Assembly (NCBI GenBank): GCA_007135505.1
Contig: SLIS01000281.1
Coordinates: forward strand, 1 to 6,419
DNA length: 6,419 nucleotides
DNA from: Halovivax sp.
GTDB lineage: Archaea > Halobacteriota > Halobacteria > Halobacteriales > Natrialbaceae
Direction: 5' to 3'
A program made the translations under genes and the position numbers. This document shows, one piece after another, positions 1-4,871 of the stretch. Below the pieces are notes generated by a model. It worked only from the letters and a program-made list of their open reading frames with translations. It searched no databases and had not been told where the DNA came from. Each line of letters opens with the position of its first letter. Position 1 is the stretch's first letter.

Positions 1-194
1 CCTCGGGGATGAAATGGGACGCTCGCCGAACGCGACGCAACACCTCGGTCATCGGTAACGCCGGCCGCTTCTCGAAGGTGCCCGGCGGCGACAAGCCGAC
101 GAAGAAGACCGATCTCAAGTACCGTTGTAACGAGTGCGGGAAGGCCCACCTCCGCGAGGGATGGCGCGCCGGCCGCCTCGAGTTCCAGGAGTGA
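1..194 (+). CDS. rpl44e: Large ribosomal subunit protein eL44 (L44e), 3' part only
   Basis: This is the C-terminal roughly 63 residues of a structural protein of the 50S subunit; the reading frame is open to the left edge, so the start and N-terminal third are missing. The visible part has the hallmark basic stretch of archaeal/eukaryotic L44e ([11 protein letters not shown]), the [12 protein letters not shown] segment and [12 protein letters not shown]. It also has one zinc-ribbon CxxC knuckle (RCNECGK); the partner CxxC of this family lies near the N-terminus, outside the window. The protein ends GRLEFQE and the stop is TGA. The Met at base 9 is internal (family proteins are about 92-95 aa), so it should not be taken as the start. 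The stop lies 5 nt before the rps27e start, and the pair is typically adjacent in archaea. Recognition is by direct resemblance to haloarchaeal L44e. Confidence 0.95.
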   Translation, partial: SGMKWDARRTRRNTSVIGNAGRFSKVPGGDKPTKKTDLKYRCNECGKAHLREGWRAGRLEFQE

Positions 195-195
195 T
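188..195 (+). promoter_or_regulatory. Shine-Dalgarno site for rps27e
   Basis: GGAGTGAT overlaps the last codon and stop of rpl44e and resembles the haloarchaeal anti-SD complement GGAGGTGAT with one base missing. The GGAG core ends 8 nt before the ATG at base 200. This decides in favour of that ATG over the in-frame GTG at 191, which lies inside the site itself. Confidence 0.6.
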
Positions 196-199
196 TTAC

Positions 200-373
200 A
201 TGGCAGGCTCATTCCACACCGTCCGCTGTGGCGACTGCGAGAACGAACAGATCGTCTTCGGTCGCGCCTCGAGCGAAGTCGCCTGTGCCGTCTGTGGCAC
301 CACCCTCGCTCGACCGGCCGGCGGTAACGCGACCATCGAACACGAAATCCTCGAAACCGTCGAGTCACGATGA
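200..373 (+). CDS. rps27e: Small ribosomal subunit protein eS27 (S27e)
   Basis: A complete 57-residue zinc-ribbon protein of the 30S subunit. Two CxxC pairs are visible, C10/C13 (RCGDC) and C29/C32 (CAVC), spaced as in S27e, followed by the usual glycine-containing turn and acidic tail. Length fits haloarchaeal S27e, which is about 57-60 aa. The frame is open further upstream (to base 134), but that would overlap rpl44e deeply. The ATG at 200 sits behind a good Shine-Dalgarno sequence and gives the conserved N-terminus [10 protein letters not shown]. Its TGA stop overlaps the start of the next gene as ATGA, so aIF2-alpha is probably translated by coupling or reinitiation. The rpl44e-rps27e-aIF2-alpha order is a conserved archaeal arrangement. 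Confidence 0.95.
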   Translation: MAGSFHTVRCGDCENEQIVFGRASSEVACAVCGTTLARPAGGNATIEHEILETVESR

Positions 374-1170
374 AGTACAGCGGCTGGCCCGAACCCGGCG
401 AACTCGTCGTCGGCAAGGTCGACGAAATTGAAGACTTCGGCGTCTTCATCGACCTCCAGGAGTACGAGGACAAGCGCGGCCTGGCCCACGTCTCGGAGGT
501 CGCGAGCGGCTGGATCAAGAACGTCCGGGATCACGTTCGAGAGGGTCAGATAACCGTCTGTAAGGTACTCGATGTCGACGAGTCGTCCCAGCAGATCGAC
601 CTCTCGATCAAGGACGTCAACGACCACCAGCGCTCCGAGAAAATTCAGGACTGGAAGAACGAACAGAAGGCGGACAACTGGATGGAACTGGCGTTCGGCG
701 AGGACCTCGACAGCGAACAGTACACCACGATCGCGAACGAGTTGCTCGGCGTCCACGGTAGCCTCTACGACGCCTTCAAGCAGGCCGCGATTCACGGCGA
801 GGAGGCACTCGAAAACACCGACCTCGATGCCGAGGAGGTCGACCAGCTAGTCGACACCGCCCGCGAGAACGTCTCAGTCCCGTACGTGAACGTCACCGGC
901 TACGTCGACCTCGAGAACCCGTCCCCCTCGGGCGTCGACGGCGTTCGAGAGGCCCTCGAAGCCGCCGAAGGAAACGGCGACATTCCCGACGAGGTCGACC
1001 TCTCGGTCACCTACGTCGGCGCACCGGAGTACCGAATCAAGGTCAAGGCACCCAACTACAAGACCGCCGAGGCCCAGCTGGAATCGAGTGCCGATCGCGC
1101 AATCGCCGTCATGGAAGCGGAGGGTGGATCCGGCGAGTTCCACCGCGAGCGCCGCACCGACGACGAGTGA
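370..1170 (+). CDS. eif2a: Translation initiation factor aIF2 subunit alpha
   Basis: This 266-residue protein is the alpha subunit of archaeal initiation factor 2, the heterotrimer that brings initiator Met-tRNA to the small ribosomal subunit. Residues about 9-83 form an S1-type OB-fold ([20 protein letters not shown], then HVSEV and IDLSIKDV). A helical middle domain follows (about 87-170, beginning [17 protein letters not shown]). The alpha/beta C-terminal domain (about 172-253, [11 protein letters not shown] and [11 protein letters not shown]) is the part that binds the gamma subunit. Length matches the family. In my hand alignment the eukaryotic regulatory Ser51 position is Ala45, followed by Ser46, which appears to match the serine reported as phosphorylated in Pyrococcus aIF2-alpha. 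The start overlaps the rps27e stop by 4 nt and no separate ribosome-binding site is obvious. The acidic tail is typical of halophiles. Confidence 0.95.
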   Translation: MKYSGWPEPGELVVGKVDEIEDFGVFIDLQEYEDKRGLAHVSEVASGWIKNVRDHVREGQITVCKVLDVDESSQQIDLSIKDVNDHQRSEKIQDWKNEQKADNWMELAFGEDLDSEQYTTIANELLGVHGSLYDAFKQAAIHGEEALENTDLDAEEVDQLVDTARENVSVPYVNVTGYVDLENPSPSGVDGVREALEAAEGNGDIPDEVDLSVTYVGAPEYRIKVKAPNYKTAEAQLESSADRAIAVMEAEGGSGEFHRERRTDDE

Positions 1171-1212
1171 TCGACTCGAACACGATCGACCGCGAGAGAC
1201 AACAGATCGACC

Positions 1213-1392
1213 GTGAAATCCGACATCCGACGCTGTTCGACCTGGCAATCGGAACACGACCGGCCGGTGTACACGCTCGCGGATCGCTGTCCACGATGTG
1301 ACGGACCGACCGAGAACAGCGCGCCAGCCCCCTTCTCCCCGGCGGATTCACACGGCGAGTACCGACGCGCACTTAAGCGTCGGCTTCGCTGA
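1213..1392 (+). CDS. nop10: H/ACA ribonucleoprotein protein Nop10
   Basis: A complete 59-residue gene with a GTG start, in the same frame as aIF2-alpha and 42 nt after its stop. GTG 1213 is the first start codon in that frame after the stop. The product begins MKSDIRRCSTWQSEHDRPVY. It ends with the family signature: an Asn-Ser-Ala-Pro-Ala-Pro-Phe stretch (35-41), then PADSHGEYRRALKRRLR (43-59), which matches the Nop10 pattern P-x-x-F-x-P-x-D-x-x-GEYRR. Nop10 binds Cbf5 in archaeal H/ACA RNPs, which convert uridine to pseudouridine in rRNA. Archaeal Nop10 normally has a zinc ribbon with two CxxC pairs. Here the second is intact (C26/C29), but the first retains only C8, with Trp at the other position. 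The gene lies between aIF2-alpha and the PAC2 gene, a common archaeal neighbourhood. Confidence is high from the C-terminal signature. Confidence 0.93.
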   Translation: MKSDIRRCSTWQSEHDRPVYTLADRCPRCDGPTENSAPAPFSPADSHGEYRRALKRRLR

Positions 1393-1398
1393 TTGAAT

Positions 1399-2166
1399 AT
1401 GGACGAACTCGAGATCGACGTCGTCGCCGATCCGTCGCTCGACGATCCGGTGTTGATCGAGGGGTTGCCCGGCGTCGGACACGTCGGTGCCCTGGCGGCC
1501 GATCACTTGCTCGAAGAACTCGACGCCGAAACGACCCTCGTCCGACGCATCTACTCGCAGGCGTTTCCACCGCAGGTTGCGGTCGAGGACGGCGTCGCCT
1601 CGCTGACCTGTACCGAAGTCCACGCCGTCTCCGTCCCCGAGGGAAGGGACATGCTGGTTTTCACGGGCGAGCACCAGGCCCAGACCGGCGAGGGCCACTA
1701 CGCGCTGGCCGACGCGTACCTGGACGTCGCCGACGAGTTCGGCGTCACGGAGTGCTACGCGCTCGGCGGGGTCCCGACGGGCGAACTGATCGAAGAGTAC
1801 GCCGTCGTCGGCGCGGTCACCGACGAATCGATGATCGAGGACCTGACGGACGCCGGCGTCGAGTTCCGCGAGGACGAACCGGCCGGCGGCATCGTCGGTA
1901 TCTCCGGGCTGTTACTCGGACTGGGCGCCCGTCGCGGGTTCCAGTCGACTTGCCTGATGGGCGAGACAAGCGGCTACCTCGTCGATCCGAAGAGTGCCCG
2001 CGCCGTCCTCTCGGTTCTCGAAACGCTCGTCGGCTTCGACGTGAGTTACGATTCACTCGACGAGCGGGCGGACGAGCTCGAGGACGTAATCGGCAAGATT
2101 CAGGAGATGGAATCACAGAGCGGGATGGAAGTCCCGAGCGACGACGATCTCCGTTACATCGGGTGA
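1399..2166 (+). CDS. PAC2-family protein (proteasome assembly chaperone-like)
   Basis: A 255-residue soluble protein of the PAC2 family (archaeal COG2047 type, related to Pyrococcus PbaA/PbaB and eukaryotic proteasome assembly chaperone 2). Family features seen are the N-terminal LIEGLPGVGHVG (19-30), the FTGEHQAQTGEGHY region (88-101), ALGGVPTGEL (121-130), GGIVGISGLLLGLGARRG (163-180) and MGETSGYLVDPKSA (187-200). The C-terminus is a charged helix (about 219-240), then a flexible tail ending Leu-Arg-Tyr-Ile-Gly. Archaeal relatives are thought to assist or cap 20S proteasome or other assemblies; the substrate of this branch is not settled. The start is the ATG 6 nt after the nop10 stop; an in-frame TTG two codons upstream is less likely. 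A CTTAAG element about 25 nt upstream lies inside conserved nop10 codons. Co-transcription with the translation genes is likely. Confidence 0.88.
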   Translation: MDELEIDVVADPSLDDPVLIEGLPGVGHVGALAADHLLEELDAETTLVRRIYSQAFPPQVAVEDGVASLTCTEVHAVSVPEGRDMLVFTGEHQAQTGEGHYALADAYLDVADEFGVTECYALGGVPTGELIEEYAVVGAVTDESMIEDLTDAGVEFREDEPAGGIVGISGLLLGLGARRGFQSTCLMGETSGYLVDPKSARAVLSVLETLVGFDVSYDSLDERADELEDVIGKIQEMESQSGMEVPSDDDLRYIG

Positions 2167-2255
2167 CGACCGGCCGCCTCCGTACTGGTGGTGGTCGTCG
2201 ACGTCAATGACCGGCAACAATCACCCTCCCAGTTTCACCGAGACGCCGAGGCCCG

Positions 2256-3035
2256 CTACCCCTCGAGGACTTCGTAGCTCACGTCACCGTCCCTGAGGAC
2301 GTCGGTAATCCGTCCGACCGCGTCCGTGGTTGCGACGACGGCAACGTCGAGGCCGCGTTCGGTTGCGGCGGCCGCGACCTCGCCAGCCGCGACCGTGACG
2401 GCGGGTTCGACGTCGTACTGTTCCAGGGCGACCACTGCCTCGATCCCGCTCGCGACTACGCGATCGACCGCTTCGGTCACCGTTTCGACGGTCTCGCCGT
2501 CGACGGCTCGGCTACCGCCGGCTCTGACGGGAGGCACCTGGAGGACGGTGACCGTCCCAGGATCGAGTTCGATGACGCCTTCGAAGTTGGTGACGCCGAC
2601 GTCCGTTCCGGCCGCCGCGTCGGTCGACGCGACGCCGGTCGCACGTCCCTCCGTTCCCGGTGTGGCTCGTAACAGGCCGTCCTCGATGGAGAGGGAGACC
2701 GGGTCGCCTTCCGAGATGGCGTCCGTCGCGATCGCCGCGTCCTCGCCCATCGCTCCCAGGACGTCCTCGGTGACGTGGTTTGCGAACCGACGGACGTTCT
2801 CGGCGGCGCGAAACAGCCAGTCGACGCCCTCGTTCGTGACGCGATAGCGCGAGCGCGCTTCCTTCTCGACGAATCCCTCGTCGACGAGTTCGCGGATGTA
2901 CTCGCTGACCGCCTGACTCGTGACGCCCACCTCCTCGGCGATCTCGCCCTGGCTGACGGCCGGCTGGCGTTCGGCGATCTCGACGAGGATTCGCAGGCGC
3001 GTCGCGACCCGCTTGTTGTCGAGGACGTCGACCAT
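2256..3035 (-). CDS. Winged-helix transcriptional regulator with uncharacterised C-terminal domain
   Basis: A 259-residue predicted DNA-binding regulator. Residues about 10-70 form a winged helix: an N-terminal helix (TRLRILVEIAERQPAVS), the helix-turn-helix (QGEIAEEVGVTSQAVSEYIREL, 29-50) and a wing/basic hairpin (VEKEARSRYRVTNEG). A helix follows (VDWLFRAAENVRRFANHV). Residues about 100-259 form an alanine/valine-rich alpha/beta domain (for example VIELDPGTVTVLQVPPV, then IEAVVALEQYDVEPAVTVAAG) with no catalytic motif I recognise. This looks like a ligand- or partner-sensing module. It resembles haloarchaeal proteins annotated as MarR/ArsR-like regulators with a DUF, perhaps DUF7839 or COG1318-like, but I cannot confirm the family name. 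It converges on the PAC2 gene across 89 bp with no clear hairpin terminator. Its upstream region carries the duplicated 24-bp repeat, so autoregulation is a reasonable guess. The ATG at 3035 gives MVDVLDNKRVATRLRIL, a plausible family start. Confidence 0.82.
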   Translation of the reverse strand: MVDVLDNKRVATRLRILVEIAERQPAVSQGEIAEEVGVTSQAVSEYIRELVDEGFVEKEARSRYRVTNEGVDWLFRAAENVRRFANHVTEDVLGAMGEDAAIATDAISEGDPVSLSIEDGLLRATPGTEGRATGVASTDAAAGTDVGVTNFEGVIELDPGTVTVLQVPPVRAGGSRAVDGETVETVTEAVDRVVASGIEAVVALEQYDVEPAVTVAAGEVAAAATERGLDVAVVATTDAVGRITDVLRDGDVSYEVLEG

Positions 3036-3056
3036 ATCTCACGCTCCGCGGCGGAC

Positions 3057-3065
3057 GGCAAAAAG
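3057..3065 (-). promoter_or_regulatory. Candidate TATA-like promoter box of the winged-helix regulator gene
   Basis: Read on the minus strand this is CTTTTTGCC, the only T-rich patch close upstream of the gene. Its centre is about 27 nt before the A of the ATG at 3035, the spacing expected between an archaeal TATA box and transcription start. The mRNA would therefore be leaderless or nearly so, which is common in haloarchaea, and no Shine-Dalgarno sequence is seen. The box is a weak match to TTTAWA-type haloarchaeal consensus. Confidence 0.4.
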
Positions 3066-3113
3066 GTACGTGATCTTCGAAAAACGGCGGTGAACGGATC
3101 GCCGCATTGCCCG

Positions 3114-3179
3114 GCGTACCGACTCGTCGTGCCACACACCGATTGGTCCCCCATAGCGTACCGACTCGTCGTGCCACAC
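3114..3179. repeat. Exact 24-bp direct repeat, 42-bp period, with palindromic core
   Basis: Two identical 24-bp copies lie at 3114-3137 and 3156-3179, separated by 18 bp of unrelated sequence. Each contains the inverted core CGAC-TC-GTCG (3120-3129 and 3162-3171). The start-to-start distance of 42 bp equals four turns of B-DNA, so both copies would present the same face. The flanks and spacer do not match, so this is not simply a clean 42-bp tandem duplication. The region is non-coding: after the maoC-like stop, 79-144 bp upstream of the regulator's ATG. A degenerate third match (11 of 14 bases) at 3199-3212 overlaps the maoC-like stop codon. It may be a two- or three-site operator; this is inference. 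Confidence 0.75.
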
Positions 3180-3199
3180 CCAGCGGTGGCGCCGGTGAG

Positions 3200-3661
3200 T
3201 TACGTCTCGTCGGCGTGTTCGCGTTTGAGCGAGAGGACTGTCCTATCGAACTCACAGACCAGTTCGTCGTGCTGGTTGTAGACCTCGACGTGCATCGTCA
3301 CCACACCGCGCTCGCCGTCGGAGGTCTCCCGCTTTTGCGTCACGGTGGAGTGGACGTGAATCGTATCGCCGTGGTAGACCGGCCGTGGGTGAGACACCTC
3401 GTCGTAGGAGAGGTTAGCGACGATCGTCCCGTCGGTCGTCTCGGGGATCGAGATCCCCACGGCGAGTGCCATCGTGTAGATCCCGTTTACGAGGCGGCCC
3501 TCGAAGTCGGTCTCGGCGACGAATTCCCGGTCCAGATGTAACGGCTGCTGATTCATCGTCATGTCACAGAACCGCTGGTTGTCGCTCTCGGAGACCGTCC
3601 GTCGGCGTTCGTGTTCGATGGTCGCACCGACCTCGAACTCCTCGTAGTACAGTCCTGGCAT
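3200..3661 (-). CDS. MaoC-family hot-dog hydratase/dehydratase
   Basis: A 153-residue single hot-dog-fold protein of the MaoC-like (R)-specific enoyl-CoA hydratase superfamily, probably cytosolic and dimeric. The N-terminus MPGLYYEEFEVG is the usual MaoC opening. The central helix and hydratase motif are at about 31-67 (FCDMTMNQQPLHLDREF, then FEGRLVNGIYTMAL), and the paired strands follow (YDEVSHPRPVYHGDTIHVHSTV, 86-107). In classical hydratases the active site is D-x-N-P-x-H. Here it reads N37-Q-Q-P-L-H42, so His is kept but the catalytic Asp position is Asn. This variant motif resembles the MaoC subfamily encoded beside CitE-like lyases, for example mycobacterial Rv2499c next to Rv2498c (from memory). 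The gene is divergent from the CitE-like gene. The frame is open far upstream across the antisense of that gene, but the Met at 3661 fits the family start. Substrate unknown; an enoyl- or mesaconyl-type CoA ester is plausible. Confidence 0.88.
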   Translation of the reverse strand: MPGLYYEEFEVGATIEHERRRTVSESDNQRFCDMTMNQQPLHLDREFVAETDFEGRLVNGIYTMALAVGISIPETTDGTIVANLSYDEVSHPRPVYHGDTIHVHSTVTQKRETSDGERGVVTMHVEVYNQHDELVCEFDRTVLSLKREHADET

Positions 3662-3681
3662 ACTCGCCCGGTCTCGGTGCT

Positions 3682-3691
3682 GGGGCAAAAG
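3682..3691 (-). promoter_or_regulatory. Candidate TATA-like promoter box of the maoC-like gene
   Basis: On the minus strand this reads CTTTTGCCCC, centred about 27 nt before the ATG at 3661, and no Shine-Dalgarno sequence follows. The same TTTTGCC core sits at the same distance before the winged-helix regulator gene, which raises its credibility slightly. A leaderless transcript is implied. The match to canonical haloarchaeal TATA sequence is weak. Confidence 0.4.
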
Positions 3692-3738
3692 CGAATCGGA
3701 GCACATTCCCGACGCCGTCCGCAGGGGAGCCCTAGCCA

Positions 3739-3767
3739 GCGTCGAATCCACACGTTCAACTCGACGC
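3739..3767. promoter_or_regulatory. Inverted repeat in the divergent maoC-like/CitE-like promoter region
   Basis: Arms GCGTCGA (3739-3745) and TCGACGC (3761-3767) are perfect inverted copies with a 15-bp spacer; the arm centres are 22 bp apart, about two helical turns. The element lies 18-46 bp before the CitE-like ATG, where the TATA box and start site of that gene should be. A bound dimer could therefore block or modulate the promoter. TCGA-rich words are frequent in haloarchaea, so chance is possible. Confidence 0.4.
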
Positions 3768-3784
3768 CCTGCGATGACCCAGCT

Positions 3785-4642
3785 ATGGTACGACGAAGCG
3801 TCATGTTCACGCCCGGTGACCGGCCGGAGATGATGCGAAAGGCGCCCAGCGCCGGGGCCGACGTGATCGTCTTCGACCTCGAAGACGCCGTCGCGCCGGC
3901 CAAAACGGCCGACGCGAGAGCGGCCGTGCGAACGGTGCTGACCGAACCGGCGTTCGATCCGGATTGTGAGGTTTGTGTGCGGATCAACGCGGACTCCGCT
4001 AGCGCTCGCGACGACCTCGACGCGCTGTTCGCGGCGGAGTCGGCGGTCAGGCTCGATTCCCTCATGCTCCCGAAGGTCGAGTCGGCGGCAGACGTCCGCG
4101 ACGTGGCCGTGAAACTCGAGGCCCGAGACGTCCACATACCCATCTTCGCGCTGATCGAGAGCGCAAGCGGTGTCCTCGACGCGGCGGAGATCGCCGCGGT
4201 GCCGGCGACGGACGCGCTCGTCTTCGGCGCCGAGGACTTCGCGGCCGACGTCGGTGCCAGGCGGACTCGCGAGGGAATCGAAGTCCTCTACGCACGCGAG
4301 CGAGTCGTGGTCGCCGCAGCCGCCCACGGGTGCGATGCGATCGACACCGTCTTTACCGATTTCGGCGACGAGGCGGGCCTCCGCGAGGAGACGTCGTTCG
4401 CGATCCAGCTCGGCTACGACGGGAAACTGGCGATCCACCCCGCACAGGTAGCGCCGATCAACGACGCGTTCACGCCGGACGCGGACGAACTCGAGTGGGC
4501 GGAGACAGTCCTCGAGGCGAAACGCGAGGCGGACGACGACGGGCGAGGTGTCTTCGAGGTCGACGGGGAGATGATCGACGCGCCGTTGATCGCCCAGGCC
4601 GAGCGCATCGTCCGACGAGCCGACGCCGCGGACGATTCCTGA
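3785..4642 (+). CDS. CitE/HpcH-type acyl-CoA lyase (malyl-CoA / citramalyl-CoA / HMG-CoA lyase family)
   Basis: A 285-residue TIM-barrel lyase of the HpcH/HpaI aldolase, CitE-like family, which cleaves or forms 3-hydroxyacyl-CoA esters by Mg2+-dependent Claisen chemistry. Motifs seen are RRSVMFTPGDRPEMMRKA (3-20), IVFDLEDAVAP (28-38), VRIN with Arg66, LMLPKVES (93-100), FALIES with Glu125 as probable Mg ligand, VFGAEDFAADVGARR with Asp151 as second Mg ligand (146-160), and LAIHPAQVAPIN (215-226). The chosen ATG matches the family N-terminus. The frame is open back to base 3611, but that part is promoter region with no similarity. The length fits stand-alone CitE-like proteins (about 270-300 aa) that lack the citrate lyase partner subunits, none of which are encoded here. 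The divergent MaoC hydratase suggests a hydration-cleavage pair. Candidate substrates are (beta-methyl)malyl-CoA, citramalyl-CoA or (R)-HMG-CoA; the sequence alone does not decide. Confidence 0.9.
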   Translation: MVRRSVMFTPGDRPEMMRKAPSAGADVIVFDLEDAVAPAKTADARAAVRTVLTEPAFDPDCEVCVRINADSASARDDLDALFAAESAVRLDSLMLPKVESAADVRDVAVKLEARDVHIPIFALIESASGVLDAAEIAAVPATDALVFGAEDFAADVGARRTREGIEVLYARERVVVAAAAHGCDAIDTVFTDFGDEAGLREETSFAIQLGYDGKLAIHPAQVAPINDAFTPDADELEWAETVLEAKREADDDGRGVFEVDGEMIDAPLIAQAERIVRRADAADDS

Positions 4643-4646
4643 GAGA

Positions 4647-4667
4647 CGCCGGGACGGCCTGCCGGCG
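4647..4667 (+). terminator. GC hairpin just after the CitE-like gene
   Basis: Perfect 6-bp arms CGCCGG (4647-4652) and CCGGCG (4662-4667) enclose a 9-nt loop, beginning 5 nt after the stop codon. No T-tract follows, so it may only be a 3'-end-stabilising hairpin. GC-rich sequence makes such stems common by chance. Confidence 0.3.
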
Positions 4668-4739
4668 GGATCCGGATCACCTCGAACATTCCCGCTACTA
4701 TCCCGAGAACGTGGCCAACCGGCGGGGAGTGGCAACCGA

Positions 4740-4795
4740 CGGAATTGCGAGTGACCGGCGGAAATGCGGGCGACTAATGGGGAAATTCAGGCGAC
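4740..4795. repeat. Three imperfect 16-bp direct repeats, about 20 bp apart
   Basis: The copies are CGGAATTGCGAGTGAC (4740-4755), CGGAAATGCGGGCGAC (4759-4774) and GGGAAATTCAGGCGAC (4780-4795). Neighbouring copies agree at 13 of 16 bases; the outer two agree at 10 of 16. The offsets of 19 and 21 bp are about two helical turns. The array is in the 241-bp gap between the CitE-like gene and the glutamate dehydrogenase gene, ending about 36 bp before a TATA-like element. It looks like a phased binding-site array for a regulator of gdhB, but it could be a decayed tandem duplication. Confidence 0.5.
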
Positions 4796-4830
4796 CGATC
4801 CGCCATCGGAACCGTTCGTGCGAGGTCGTG

Positions 4831-4840
4831 CAATTGTTAC
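4831..4840 (+). promoter_or_regulatory. Candidate TATA-like box of the glutamate dehydrogenase gene
   Basis: CAATTGTTAC is the most AT-rich patch in the upstream gap. Counting about 26 nt downstream puts transcription start near 4861, leaving a leader of roughly 20 nt that contains the Shine-Dalgarno sequence before the ATG at 4884. The match to haloarchaeal consensus is only fair. Confidence 0.4.
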
Positions 4841-4871
4841 ACCTACGGGACGGCTAATGGTGGTTCGCGGT

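Noticed and set aside
196..795. A 199-codon minus-strand open frame across rps27e and aIF2-alpha
   Set aside because: Antisense shadow of two conserved genes, with no recognisable domain or promoter.
1371..1379. CTTAAG as a TATA box for a separate PAC2-gene promoter
   Set aside because: The spacing of about 25 nt to the ATG fits, but the bases encode Leu-Lys of the conserved Nop10 tail, so coding constraint explains them; kept only as a possibility in the PAC2 entry.
2167..2255. A bidirectional terminator between the convergent PAC2 and regulator genes
   Set aside because: I found no stable hairpin and no T-run of four or more on either strand in these 89 bp.
3085..3104. Inverted repeat CGGCG/CGCCG with a 10-nt spacer upstream of the regulator promoter
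   Set aside because: Only 5-bp GC arms, expected often by chance at this GC content.
2775..3281. A plus-strand open frame running across the 24-bp repeats, whose product contains a repeated YRLVVPH
   Set aside because: The peptide repeat only reflects the DNA repeat. The frame is mostly antisense to the regulator and maoC-like genes and has no start signal.
3662..4735. A long minus-strand open frame (to 511 codons) continuous with the maoC-like gene
   Set aside because: Its upstream 357 codons lie antisense to the well-conserved CitE-like gene and have Arg/Asp/Val-rich, motif-free composition. The MaoC family start fits the Met at 3661. High GC leaves such antisense frames open.
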